Below, one piece after another: positions 20,682 through 31,306 of a DNA stretch of 64,000 bases. Numbering within the stretch: the stretch's first letter is position 1; every line of letters starts with the position of its first letter. The stretch comes from Pseudogymnoascus destructans (lineage: Eukaryota; Ascomycota; Leotiomycetes; Thelebolales; Thelebolaceae), in contig NW_020167520.1 of assembly GCF_001641265.1 (NCBI RefSeq), positions 558,001-622,000 of the forward strand, given 5' to 3'. The notes below the pieces were generated by a model. It worked only from the letters and a program-made list of their open reading frames with translations. It ran no database searches and was not told the origin of the DNA. Made by a program: the position numbers and the translations under genes.

Positions 20682-21011
20682 TACCTATAGGGCCCTAGGG
20701 GAACTAGAAAGACCTTTTTATATAGGCTCTATGACATTACTTCTATGCATAGGGGAGGTTAGTACTCTGTGTTGCTTCAACTAGAATTGCCACCTTATTA
20801 CTACCTAATAGGTGTACGTCTCATACCTAGTTTAAGATTCCTATTAAACTTGATAGTAATACCTATTGTTCTATAACCTGCAACTTAAGGCTTAGCATGC
20901 AACTACAAGAAGCTAGCCTTATTATATAGGACAAGGTTCCTATGTAACATAAATAGTGCTTTAAGGCAGTAGACTAGCTTCTATGTGATTTGCAGTCCAT
21001 TATAGACAATG
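20682..21011. other. repeat-like AT-rich sequence, unassigned
   Basis: Lies between the end of the family C LTR and a small solo LTR. No conserved frame; probably old transposon debris. Confidence 0.4.
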
Positions 21012-21250
21012 TGTAAGGAAGGCCATCACGTGCCACCACGTGAGGTCCCTTTCATAAGCGGCCCATAGGGCTCGGTAAAATAGGGCACAAGGTGCATAGA
21101 TAAAAGGGGTTGGAGGCCTCGGAAGAAGGCCTTCAGTCAATAGTCGATGTATCTATGTAGACCTATTGTGCTTACAGAATACGATACCTTCCTGCCTCCT
21201 GACCTGGTTCCCTGGACTCCCGTGAGACCCTTAGGCTTACGATCCTTACA
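21012..21250. repeat. small solo LTR, family D
   Basis: 239 bp starting TGTAAGGAAGGCCATCACG and ending CTTACGATCCTTACA, with the perfect 5-bp duplication CAATG on both sides (21007-21011, 21251-21255). It contains an AGATAAAAGG TATA-like box. No other copy is in the window, so the orientation comes only from the TG..CA ends and the TATA box. Confidence 0.8.
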
Positions 21251-21429
21251 CAATGTTCCCTTTAGTGGCATACCTATATTACTTAGTGGTGATTTTGCAT
21301 AGATCCTACCTGTAATGCCTTAGGATTCTTAAGCGTAGATTGTCTATGCCTGTTTATAGTGCTCATTTGTATGGCCACGGCTTTAGCAGCTACATTTACA
21401 GGTTAATATGTGTGTTGAGGTAGGGTGCT

Positions 21430-23135
21430 TAAGGAGGAATTTGTTACATGGATTAGGGGAATATCATACAATCTGCAACTTAATGGCATAATACTAATAC
21501 CACCATATATTACATAGTTAAAGGAATTAGATGGCCTTATTGCTACAATCTACCTAGATAATGTATTACAGCCCCATAATCATACTGAAGATCTCTTTAT
21601 GACCAGGATATCCTTACGGTCTATAATGAGACTGTATTACACCTTAACGCTCTTATACTGTCTTATTATCTAGGTCTAGTACAAACCTTACTATCTATTG
21701 ATACTGTAGACGTTAATGATAGAATTCATCATGTCCTAGTTAAGGAGCTTTAGAATTGCTCACTGTCATGACACTCCTGTAACGCTGACTTCTAAATGAT
21801 AGAAGACACAGAGGTTTCTTGCATAAGGTTGACTTGACAGAGGAGGCAGGGGATTAGACACAAAGGCTTTCCAAGTAACACGTTACAGTATTGTAAAGAA
21901 TACTATATTGAGTTGAGCATGAAGCTCCTATCTAAGGAAATACTATCTACTTATATAGTGGCGTCGTGCCGAAGGGATATCCGTGGATAACATGGATAAC
22001 ATAATATCCATGATATCCAATGTTATCCATCACGTGAGGTTGCAGCCGTAAGTGCTAGCCATAGTACTAGCACTTAGCCATAACAACTCCTTCGATATTT
22101 GTGTCATGACCCTTCGATTCACTTTAGTCTCTAGTACTTATTTCACTATGTCATTCACTTCACCTGCTTCACTCACTTCGCTCACTTCGCTTCACTTGCT
22201 GACCTAGATCAGCCCAAATGTTGACTATTGGCTTAGGCTCTCTTGTTATTGGCTCTCTTGTTATTGGCTCTATTGTTATTGGCTCTATTGTTATTGGCTC
22301 GCTTCACTAGGGCTCGCTTAGCTAGGGTTTCGTTAATTAGTGCCTTCGCTTATTTGGCACTAGGGATTGTTATATAAGCACTTATTGCTCATGTCTCTTA
22401 CTGATCTTTAGCTAGCAAATTATATACTACTTGGCCTTCTTGCAAATCATCCTGCTTCGACTTACTTTGCATCCCTTACTTCAGTCGAACCACTTAGCCA
22501 ACCTGTTAGTCTCACCACTTGACCTCTATGGTATAAAGTATATGCTTTGGAGCCTGAACTACTATACCTTGTCCTACTGCTTCGAGTATCGAAGTCTTCA
22601 CATTATACTTCAGATACTTCTGCAGACTTGAAGGTCAGCCTTGGTTCGAACTGTCCTTACACTCACCCACCTAGCTACCATTATCCTTTCTACAGCTAAG
22701 GTTAGGGTACCTGTAATGCTCTTACGGAATATAGTTCTATAGGAAGGATTATGTAACAGGTCACGTATGATTGTTTTAAGCATAACATTACACTGTCTTG
22801 CGGTCCGCTTACTTAGAGAACAATTTTACAGGCAGTTACGAGACAATCTTATAGGTAAAGCTCTAGATGAACGAGGGGGACTTACGATACATCCTTACCT
22901 ATAAACAGTTTCTAGTCTGGTTATGTTTTGCAATGACTATTAATAAGTCTCAAGGCTAGTCATTTAAGTTTGTTAGAGTTGATTTACAGGCACCTACATT
23001 TAGTCACAGGCAATTCTACGTTGTAATGTCGTGGACGTCATCCGTAGCTGGCTTACACGTTCTACTTCCGGAAGGTGACGATAACACTACACATAACGTT
23101 GTATATCCAGAGGTATTGTGTGATATTAACTAGAA
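21430..23135 (+). pseudogene. Helitron-type PIF1 helicase C-terminal remnant
   Basis: Degenerate frames read FVTWIRGISYNLQLNGI..IPPYI and, after an LTR insertion (21774-22661), VRVPVMLLRNIVL, then FLVWLCFAMTINKSQG, FKFVRVDLQAPTFSHRQFYV, VMSWTSSVAGLHVLLPEG and a stop near 23135. These match the end of the PIF1-like helicase of Helitron Rep/Hel proteins (WIL.IG..IPP; GVPVMLLRNL; AMTINKSQGQ; FSHGQLYVALSR). Many in-frame TAG/TAA codons and the LTR make it inactive. No Rep domain or Helitron 3' hairpin was recognised. Confidence 0.78.
21774..22661 (-). repeat. solo LTR, family B, full-length copy
   Basis: 888 bp. On the minus strand it starts TGTAAGGACAGTTCGAACC at 22661 and ends GGAGTGTCATGACA at 21774, with the perfect 5-bp duplication CTCAC (21769-21773, 22662-22666). 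It includes a block of GGCTC-TTGTTATT-type tandem units near 22240-22300. It interrupts the Helitron helicase remnant and gives the full-length reference for the deleted copy at 4801. Confidence 0.9.
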
Positions 23136-23520
23136 ATACTATCTATACTACTATTCTACTACTTGCCTTTTAACTCTACTTGGTTGCTACGGGTGGTTAC
23201 GGGCGTTTACCAGGTTTGGATTTCGTCCGTAATATGTTTACGGGTTTAAACACATGACCACTTACGGCAGGCAGAGTCGTCGAATGTATCTCTCCTCTCC
23301 TATCCCGTCAATTTGATCGTATATGAAGATTACTGAACATTCCTTTGAGCAGGTAAGCTTTTATTACACTCTGGTACCTCGTGGAAATCTGACACAATGT
23401 TAGCATATACGAGTACGAGAATTATATGCGATTCATCGTTGTCTCGGCGTAACCCTCGGTGCTCTGTAACTCTTCCACGTCTCCTTATCACAACTGTCTA
23501 GCCTGTCTCCTTTGCTCGCA
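23136..23520. other. intergenic, presumed promoter of the cyclodeaminase-like gene
   Basis: Transition from repeats to the first gene of the island. No conserved frame. GGTTACGGGCG-like words recur near 23205-23225. Confidence 0.5.
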
Positions 23521-25017
23521 ATGCCTCTTACGGTTCTCACAGACGCAGATGTCTGCCAAGTCCTCGAGAGCCTTACCATTGATGATGCCCACGCGCTGCA
23601 AAAGTCTTTACGGAAAGCTCTACATGAATACTCGACGGGAACCCAAGGCGAGGCGGCATGTGCTATGCACCAGCCCGAGCGAACGGCCATGGTGGCCCCC
23701 AGCGGAAATACGACTCTCCTCATGCCTTCAACAAGCTCGTCGGGGATTGGAATGAAAGGTTGGTGAAACTATTCATAGCACAGGAGCAAATAGCTGACAA
23801 GTTACCCCGCAGTGGTCACTCTCGCAACACCTGGAGCAAAAGGCCCCGCTGAAGCTACGGCGGACATGACCCCCCATGGTTCCCTCACAATTATGTCTAG
23901 CAACGGCACCCCCACAGGCTTCCTAAATGCCGAAGAAGTAACCGCTTTCCGAACGGCGCTCTGTTCCTCCCTTCTCTTCTGCCGGCGCAAAAGCTTCAAA
24001 TCCGTCACCGTTTTCGGAGCGGGTCGCCAAGCCTTTTGGCACATCCGCCTCGCCCTCATCCTTCGCGGCAGCTCCCTGAAAACTGTTAATATTATTAGCC
24101 GGACTTTCTCTGACAGGGTGCGAGACTTGCTGAAAACCCTTTACTCGGTTGACCCAGCCATCAAAGAGCGTGAGGGCTGGGGGAATGTAAAATTCTCAAT
24201 CCTGACTCCGGGATATGGCGAGTATGCGCGGCTATTGAAGGAGCAGCTTCGCGCGGCAGATGTGATTATCACTACCGTTCCTTCTACCACACCACTATTC
24301 GATCACTCGATCCTGACATCAACCGAAGGTCGCCGAAGAGGTAGACTCATTATTGCGATTGGCAGTTACAAACCTCACATGATCGAGATCCCAGTCGAAC
24401 TCTTCCAGCAAGCTGTCAAGCCCCATGAGCATCGTCACTACCACAACCACGCCTCGGAAGGCGGAGTAGTTGTAGTAGATACACTGACTGGCTGTCTCAA
24501 AGAAGCAGGAGAAATCATCCAATCAGGCCTATCCCCTAACCAACTTGTCGAAGTTGGCGAGCTAGTCATGCTTGAGGGCCAACTCGCCGGCGATAGCTCA
24601 GATGACCACGAAGTTGACGCAGACGGGAAGCAGATCGACCTCGATGGACTCCGTCGGGAGTTGTCTGACATTTCTTCTTCGGGCGCGGGGAGCATGCATG
24701 CCGTGATGCACGAGGGCAGCGATCTAAGTACCGTCAGCACAGGGTCAACGGGGCGGAAGAGCATGGATAGCGCGAGGTCGTCGAAGAGCTCCTCGCGGAA
24801 GTCGCTTGGCCCGGGTAGTATTGGGAATAAAATCCGAAGCTTGAGCATGGATAATAGGAAGGTTAAGAGCAAGGATGATGCGATGGCTACATGGCTAAGG
24901 GAAGGGAATGTGGTTTATAAGTGCGTCGGGATGGGGTTGATGGATCTCGTTGTTGGTGGGGGCCTTATTACTTTGGCTAGGGAGAAGGGAGTTGGAACGA
25001 CGATTCCGAATTTCTAG
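23521..25017 (+). CDS. ornithine cyclodeaminase / mu-crystallin family protein, two exons
   Basis: Exon 1 23521-23758, intron 23759-23812 (54 nt, GTTGGT..CAG), exon 2 23813-25017; 480 aa. The splice joins MK-V in GIGMKVVTLATPGAKG. The family binds NAD(P)H in a Rossmann fold, visible as SVTVFGAGRQAFWHIRLAL (about residue 145), followed by ADVIITTVPSTTPLFD and a closing GNVVYKCVGMGLMDLVVGGG. Members deaminate ornithine to proline or act as ketimine reductases; substrate residues cannot be assigned here. Between GELVMLEGQLAG and the last helix lies about 100 residues of Ser-rich acidic linker (SSSGAGSMHAV, GRKSMDSARSSKSSSRKS) that is absent from bacterial enzymes. The ATG at 23521 is the first in frame. 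Confidence 0.9.
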
Positions 25018-25201
25018 GGGAATTTTGGCGGCACTGACATATATTGGATGTGTGGAAATTGAGCACTTTGGGAGGATATGTCGTTATGATATCACTTTGC
25101 TAATTGACCTATTTAGAATCATGAAGCCCTGCTGTTGAGGCATTGGGTATAATTTTCAGATTAATCGTCAAGATGCTGTAGCCGGGAAAGATATCTATTA
25201 T

Positions 25202-26500
25202 CTATCCTGCCGTCAACGCTATCCCCTCCATTTTCCTCCTCAGCGTCGAGCTATCATCCTCATCCTCCGCATCAACCTCGATTTCCACCTGCGGCCTATT
25301 TTTATTCAACCCCTCCAGCAGCGTGCATGCCTTGCATATCGCCTGACTAGACATATACCCACACCTCTGACACGTTCCCAGAGTCTGTCTGGGCAACTTC
25401 CTCCCCATAACCTCCTTCCTCAGATTCCCCGGCCGCGAGCTCGCCATGCTACTATTCGTATCCCGCCGCCTCGACACCTGCGCACTTGTGATTTCCACCT
25501 CTCTCGCACCTGCACCCTCATTCTCCCTCAGCTGCTTCTCCATATCAGCCATCTCAGAGCCGCTACTACGCCCGTTCCCGCTGCCGCAGCCACCCGCACC
25601 CTCTTCCTCCTCGCGGTCCGCGGCAAGAACCTCCGCTTTGCGGCCAGCGCACTTAGGACCCCCTGTCACCTCGGCGGGAACGAGCTTCGCCATATCCTCG
25701 CCACTACGAACGACATCGAGGATGGCAGAGGGTCGTACGCGTTCGAGAGCTTTGATGAGAGTTCGTGCTGAGCCGCGGAAGGCCTCGGGGCTGTATATGC
25801 ACTCCGTGCTGAAGTAGTCCAGTTTCTTGTGATGTGCGTAGAGCACGATTTCCTTCTCATATGCGTACTTGAGCGGTTTGCTGCGGCGGACGGAAGATGT
25901 GGCGTCTCCAGTTATAATGCTCGTGCTGCGGGCCAGCCGCGGTAGGTCGCCTCGGAGGAGGTTCATTAGGATGGTCTCGGCGACATCGTCGGCATTATGG
26001 CCAGTCACGACGTGGTTTATGCCTAACATGTTTGCCCCGCGGTCGAGCGCCTGGCGCCGGAAGACACCGCAGTATGTGCAGTTCCCCTTCTTGCCGATGG
26101 TCGCTACAACCTGGTCCATAGTCCAGCCATAGAGTTCGTCGTAGCCGACTATCTTCAGTGGCATCTCGTATTGCTCGGCATTGCGCTTGACGGTCTCGAG
26201 CGAGTCATCGCGGTAGCCTTTGATTCCTTCGTCGATGGAGAGGAGGACGAGGTCAAGGCCATAGTTGTGTCTTTCGTTGAGGGTTTTTAGGACAGAGGCG
26301 AGTACTGTAGAGTCTTTGCCTCCAGATGCGCCTATAGCGATTCTATCTCCTGGGGTGAAGAGGTTCGTGGTTGTGATGGTGTGGTGGATTTCGTCTTCGA
26401 AAATTTGGATAAAACAGACTTTACATAATTTTTGGTGGTTCTTTGGCCGAATTATAAGTGCCCTGTTGGTCTCACAAATGGCACATATTGAGGGCGGCAT
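25202..26500 (-). CDS. NCS6: cytoplasmic tRNA 2-thiolation protein 1
   Basis: 432 aa from MPPSICAICE; an in-frame ATG at 26518 would add six residues. Ncs6/Ctu1 with Ncs2 thiolates wobble U34 of tRNA Lys, Glu and Gln in the cytosol, with sulfur from Urm1. Visible: N-terminal CxxC pairs (CAIC at 6-9, CKVCF at 26-30), the ATP-pyrophosphatase PP-loop SGGKDS (59-64), the catalytic CTYC (141-144), the GINHVVTGHNADDVAETILMN segment, and a C-terminal zinc site CQRCGYMSSQAICKAC. Between core and C-terminal zinc site is a low-complexity Glu/Gly/Ser insert of about 90 residues. No intron. Divergently arranged with the eL8 gene. Confidence 0.95.
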   Translation of the reverse strand: MPPSICAICETNRALIIRPKNHQKLCKVCFIQIFEDEIHHTITTTNLFTPGDRIAIGASGGKDSTVLASVLKTLNERHNYGLDLVLLSIDEGIKGYRDDSLETVKRNAEQYEMPLKIVGYDELYGWTMDQVVATIGKKGNCTYCGVFRRQALDRGANMLGINHVVTGHNADDVAETILMNLLRGDLPRLARSTSIITGDATSSVRRSKPLKYAYEKEIVLYAHHKKLDYFSTECIYSPEAFRGSARTLIKALERVRPSAILDVVRSGEDMAKLVPAEVTGGPKCAGRKAEVLAADREEEEGAGGCGSGNGRSSGSEMADMEKQLRENEGAGAREVEITSAQVSRRRDTNSSMASSRPGNLRKEVMGRKLPRQTLGTCQRCGYMSSQAICKACTLLEGLNKNRPQVEIEVDAEDEDDSSTLRRKMEGIALTAG

Positions 26501-26792
26501 CTTTTGAAAATCTAGCATATATGGACTACCAGATCTCTCAAGAGATTGATTTTACTGTTCGATGGCGGGGTCATGAAGGTTACAAGTCATAATCAAAAAG
26601 TTTATGTTTGCTAGTTGCGCAAACTACCTTATCGCTTTAATCTAATCGCGGTTAGCGTAAATGCAAAACGCCAAGACTTCATGCCCTAGCGACACACAGA
26701 TCCGAGAATCTTCTCTTCTGATTTTCTGTTCTTCATCGCCGCCAATTTCACGACAATCACCACAGCCCTTCGACCCGGCAAAATCAATCGAC
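26501..26792. promoter_or_regulatory. divergent intergenic region between NCS6 and eL8
   Basis: 292 bp separate the two start codons, so both promoters and 5' UTRs must lie here. No clear TATA box or known element was picked out. Confidence 0.5.
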
Positions 26793-27835
26793 ATGGTAAG
26801 ATAAACACATAATTATACTTAATGCCCCTATTGCGACTCCTATCATTTTGTCCGAGGACACTTGATAATGGCTTGAGCATTACAATTTCTCGTGTGTCGA
26901 AAGGCACCGAGATCTAGTTTTGTCTCTTAGAGTTTAGAACAGCTGCAATGTATGGAACATTAGCTGATCTTTCTCAATGACTAGCCTCCCAAGAGCACCA
27001 AGAAAGTTGCCGCCGCCCCCTTCCCCCAGGGAAAGGCTGGTGCTGCTTCCAAGAAGGCCGCGAAGGTAAGTTGATCATCTACTCCCCTCCAGCAGCTCAT
27101 GGAAAGGCCTGCTAATACTCTCAGAACCCTCTCATTGAGAAGCGCACTCGCAACCATGGCATCGGTCAGGCTATCCAGCCCAAGCGCAACCTTTCCCGCA
27201 TGGTGAGGTGGCCAGAGTACGTCCGCCTCCAGCGCCAAAAGAAGATCCTCAACCTCCGCCTGAAGGTCCCACCTGCGATTGCCCAGTTCCAGAACGTCCT
27301 TGACCGAAACACCGCCGCCCAGGCTTTCAAGCTCCTTAACAAGTACCGCCCTGAGTCCAAGGCCGAGAAGAAGGAGCGTCTCGTCAAGGAGGCTAGCGCC
27401 ATTGCCGAGGGCAAGAAGAAGGAGGATGTCTCCAAGAAGCCATACGCCGTCAAGTACGGTCTCAACCACGTCGTCGGCCTGATTGAGAACAAGAAGGCTG
27501 CTCTCGTCCTCATCCCCAACGATGTTGACCCAATTGAGTTGGTCATCTTCCTCCCAGCTCTCTGCCGCAAGATGGGTATCCCATACGCAATCGTCAAGGG
27601 CAAGGCCCGTCTCGGTACGGTCGTCCACAAGAAGACCGCTGCTGTCCTCGCCATCACCGAGGTCCGCTCCGAGGACAAGACTGAGCTCTCCAAGCTCGTC
27701 CAGGCCATCAAGGATGGTTACACCGACAAGTACGAGGATGCCAAGAGGCAGTGGGGTGGTGGCATCATGGGTGCCAAGGCCAACGCTCGCCAGGAGAAGA
27801 AGCGCAAGGCGCTCGAGTCTGCCATCAAGATCTAA
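26793..27835 (+). CDS. RPL8: 60S ribosomal protein eL8 (yeast Rpl8), three exons
   Basis: Exon 1 is only the ATG (26793-26795). Intron 1 is 26796-26984 (189 nt), exon 2 26985-27065, intron 2 27066-27124 (59 nt), exon 3 27125-27835; 264 aa. The spliced start reads MPPKSTKKVAAAPFPQGK, typical of eL8. The L7Ae/L30e-type RNA-binding domain is in exon 3: VGLIENKKAALVLIPNDVDP followed by LVIFLPALCRKMGIPYAIVK. The protein is a structural component of the large ribosomal subunit. Codon choice is strongly biased to C-ending codons, as in highly expressed fungal genes. Placing an intron directly after the initiator ATG is common in fungal ribosomal-protein genes. Confidence 0.96.
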
Positions 27836-28810
27836 GTGTAATAACCCAAAAGTCTTGATTGCGGCTGGTGCCCTTAGGCGTTCCTGGTATGGTTTCAGTA
27901 ACAGACCGTGGGATTGTCATATCTCTCTAGCTAGCTCTGTATCCATGAATGATAGCTCGATGATACCAATTTTACGGAGCAAATGCTTTTTTTCATGAAC
28001 CTCTTCCACGAAAAGCCATTGATTCCGACAATGTCTACCATGTTTGTCACTCTGCGATTTGATTTGTTCACCCAGCGCAGAAATTTCTTGTTTACGAGTA
28101 TATATTTGTGTCCTTCGCCAATATTCTCACGAAAAAGAAATTATCGTGCCAAGGCAAATATTCGAGGCGGCGATGGTGTGATTTTCGTAGTGGGCGAATA
28201 TGTTGAGACGAGCTCTGTTGGTGGGTGGTAGGCGAAACTGGGGTCCCAGACGGAGTTGCAACATCGAATAGTCACCGCGTAAACTGTGCATTTGTCAGCC
28301 CGTTCCTCCTCGAGACAGGTTCTTCATGCAATATTATCATATACTTTACAAACCTATCCCATCTCCCTCGTAACTATACTTCGTAAACTCATTTTCCTCA
28401 TCCGTTTGACGTTTTCGGTCGCTGTCGGCGCTTTTCTCAACGAACAAACCCTAAAAACCTTAATCGATTAATTCAGATAAAGCTTTTTGCTTATCACTCC
28501 ACCACTCGACCCGCGGAGCCCCGAACGAATGCCGCTGACATGGGAAACGCCCCCACTCGATCCATACTCACCAAATTAACATCCTAATACCCGACGCTAC
28601 TCATTACCACCGAATTTCCTATCGCGCTATTGTTCGAAGGATATTTATTGTTTGACAAATTCTGAGTCGTTGCGAGCGAGAACCCTAATTCACAACCTCG
28701 GGTTTGTGCCGGGACAAGCCACACGTAGGCATTCTCAACGCCTCTCAACGTCAATCATCCTCCGACCCCTCTGAGTCGAACCACCTTCCAACACTCACAA
28801 CACAGCCGCA
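27836..28810. other. intergenic between eL8 and carbonic anhydrase
   Basis: About 975 bp. Holds the eL8 3' UTR and the carbonic anhydrase promoter. AACCCTAA-like words near 28447 and 28681 are isolated, not telomeric arrays. No conserved frame was seen. Confidence 0.5.
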
Positions 28811-29597
28811 ATGCTTCCCACAGGTATGCACGCAGACCTGCCACATTCCTCGCAGCCTGGTCACGACCGAGCGCCTCTCGCACCCTCTAAAGACCTCCAC
28901 TGACCCCCACGCAGCCGACCCCTTCTCCCACGCGCTCTCCTCCAACGCCTCCTGGGCCTCCTACAAAACGCATCAGAACCCGGCCTTCTTCCCAACGCTC
29001 GCGACCGGGCAGACGCCCACGATCCTCTGGCTCGGCTGCTCCGATTCGCGCATCCCTGAGACCACGGTTCTTGGTCTGCAGCCGGGTGACGTCTTCGTCC
29101 ACCGCAACATCGCCAACATCGTCAGTCCGACTGATATCAATTCCAGCGCAGTCATCGAGTATGCGGTCGACCACCTGAAGGTCCAGCATATTGTGCTGTG
29201 CGGACACACGAGCTGTGGCGGTGCTGGCGCGGCGCTGGGAGATAGTCGCGTTGGTGGAGTGCTGGATACATGGCTCACACCGCTGAAGAAGCTGAGGCGC
29301 GAGAACAAGAATGAACTAGAGGCGATTACTGATCAGGGCGCGAGGGCTGCTAGGTTAGCGGAGCTGAATGTCGCGGCGGGCGTGGAGACGCTGTTGAGCA
29401 ATGTTGTTGTTGAAGATGCGGTGAACAAGCGCGGGTTGCTTGTTCACGGTGTACTGTTTGATATTGGGAGTGGAAAACTGAGGGATCTGGGAGTGGGTAA
29501 TTCGAAGGCATACTTTGTGGAGAGTGAGAGGATTGTCAGGGGTAACCATGGGATGTTGGTCTTTGGAGGCGAGGGCTCTACGTTGGCGACGCGGTGA
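28811..29597 (+). CDS. beta-carbonic anhydrase, two exons
   Basis: Exon 1 is 13 nt (28811-28823, ATG CTT CCC ACA G), the intron 28824-28914 (91 nt, GTATGC..CTGAC..CAG), exon 2 28915-29597; 231 aa starting MLPTADPFSHALSS. The upstream open frame has no ATG, which supports this model. Zinc ligands of the beta class are C46, H102 and C105, with the D48-R50 dyad (LGCSDSRIPE, CGHTSCGG). The enzyme interconverts CO2 and bicarbonate, supplying bicarbonate for carboxylases and acting in CO2 sensing. No mitochondrial presequence is evident in this model, suggesting the cytosolic form. Confidence 0.93.
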
Positions 29598-30143
29598 TGA
29601 ATTTGTATCATCGACGTAGAAATCAATCATTGCAATGCGAAAGCATGGAGTAGAGGAGTTGATACCCAGCGAGGGGGGGAGAGGCAGACGCCGGTGGATT
29701 GGAGCGGTCCCGGTTTTGATTTTTAAACGGCCATGTAGAGTGCTGGTTTGCGGGATGGGGTTAAAGGCACAGTCTACTGCAGTACGAACATGACTCTATT
29801 CTTTTAACAAGAAGGAAAGGTGGCTATAGGTCCTTTGAGTGTATTTCTCTTATCTCAATGTAGCGAGGAGAATAGAGATGCCCATTGTACGCACAAGAAT
29901 TTGTCTTGTGCCTAAATGTCTACAGTATACGTGTTCAGGTTTAATTTGTGCAATCCGTGATGATATCGCGAATATCTACCATAAAAATTGTCAGATGTAG
30001 CCAATATCAGCTCTCACCTGTGAAATTCTATTAACTTCTATTTCTTTGGCTTGTGGTGAGTCTCGGGGGAATCGGAGCAAGTCGCAAGATGGGCTTTACA
30101 TGTGATACTATGTATGACAAGCCACAAATAGACAACTAAACCT
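29598..30143. other. intergenic, nothing recognised
   Basis: Downstream of carbonic anhydrase, AT-rich. Includes its 3' UTR. No motif-bearing frame. Confidence 0.5.
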
Positions 30144-30224
30144 AGATATACAAAGGCACAGATACCCACTCCAAAGCCTTCTGGCCGGCGCTTATAGAGT
30201 GGGTATCTGTGCCTTTGTATATCT
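30144..30224. repeat. perfect hairpin, 28-bp arms
   Basis: The arm 30144-30171 (starting AGATATACAAAGGCACAG) is the exact reverse complement of 30197-30224, with a 25-nt G/C-rich spacer. It could fold as a strong stem-loop in either RNA strand. It is not part of a recognised transposon end. Confidence 0.9.
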
Positions 30225-30778
30225 TACCTTGCAGCAAAAACCTACTGGTGCCACCCGAAGAGAGAGTGCCGTTGCTGAGGATTAATACTAGCAATATAAT
30301 CATTTCGTTGGCTCTATTTCTAAGCAACTGGCTTCTTAATTGCAGCCCCCGGTGATTGAGCGCCTCTATTTTAATCATAGTTAATGTAAACACCAGCTGT
30401 TGTACACTTGTGCACACTTGTGCAATGTCCTTCTTGGTACATTTGGTCCCAAGGGCGGGACCAGAGGAATCCGTATACCTAGGTTTATATTGACAGATTT
30501 GGAATAAATTAAACCCTACGTATAAGAGCATTATGATTTTGAAGGTTCATGGGCACTACGAATGAAAGGGCAAAAGATCACACGAAGCTATTGAGTCTTT
30601 GAGGAATTTAATAGAACAAAGCCCTAGAGGTGGCACGACCCGCCACTGGTCCAAAGCCCAATTCTTTCCCACATTCATGGCGAAGAACTTGGTACATGCT
30701 AGGTTTTGTTTTAAATCTTTATTGGTTTTGATATATACATTTTTTTGTGTCCAGAGGTATTGTCGTCTTGTGGGTAAT
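30225..30778. other. intergenic, weak frame only
   Basis: A 129-codon minus-strand frame (30142-30531) starts inside this stretch and runs through the hairpin. It shows no family resemblance and is treated as chance. The stretch also contains the NDUFA1 3' UTR. Confidence 0.5.
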
Positions 30779-31306
30779 TTAACGGAACTTCTTCTCCAGC
30801 TGCAGACACTGTTAGCATTGATCTCTGAGTTCAACACCCACAGGATCAGACCTACCCTCCATGGGTTGTTCAACTCGAAGCCCAGCGGCGCAATGGCACT
30901 GCCGGTTTGGCCGCGAAGAAAGCCTGTTAACCGCCTGTCGCGGTCCATCACTGTGAGAGGTCAGCCAATATCCCTTTTCGGTTTCTGCCATCCACTGCGG
31001 CTAATATATAGAATTCAGGATCTGAGAGGTTCGTACTTTGCTAAAAGACTGTTAGTTTTGCCGTCGTCAATGGAGGGGGTTTGGGGAAAGACGTACGCTA
31101 TCCCATTGATCGACGGAATGTCTTCCACGCTTTCCACCGTTCTGCATCGCTCTGACCTTCGACAATCCAGCACCAGTAATGCCGAACATCTATACCGTAT
31201 TGTTAGTATCCAAGCCGCCGAGAGATTGAGGGTGTAGGCGTTGGGAAAGTTGACGTACGGTCAGCATGATGGCGAACGGGATGAGGGTTTCGAAAGGGAC
31301 ACCCAT
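30779..31306 (-). CDS. NDUFA1: mitochondrial complex I subunit NDUFA1 (MWFE), five exons
   Basis: Reconstructed exons: 31306-31259, 31189-31097, 31040-31037 (4 nt), 30950-30856, 30799-30779. They total 261 nt and give 86 aa. Introns are 31258-31190, 31096-31041, 31036-30951 and 30855-30800, all GT..AG. The product begins MGVPFETLIPFAIMLTMFGI, a single membrane-spanning N-terminus, then MQNGGKR and the family signature MMDRDRRLTG, ending NNPWRLEKKFR. MWFE subunits sit in the membrane arm of NADH:ubiquinone oxidoreductase and are needed for its assembly. The tiny exon CAAA is required to keep frame into MMDRDRR; skipping it gives an immediate stop. No single long frame reveals this gene. It is divergent from the SAS3-like gene. 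Confidence 0.85.

Noticed and set aside
22431..22631. 66-codon hydrophobic frame
   Set aside because: Lies wholly inside the family B LTR and is not preserved in the 4801 copy.
26981..27628. 215-codon minus-strand frame opposite eL8
   Set aside because: Antisense shadow of a gene with strong C-ending codon bias; no motif and no independent support.
28440..28700. AACCCTAA-like words suggesting a telomere
   Set aside because: Isolated, not in tandem, and inside a gene-dense island.
30142..30531. 129-codon minus-strand frame
   Set aside because: Runs through the perfect hairpin, shows no family resemblance and lacks a convincing splice or start context.
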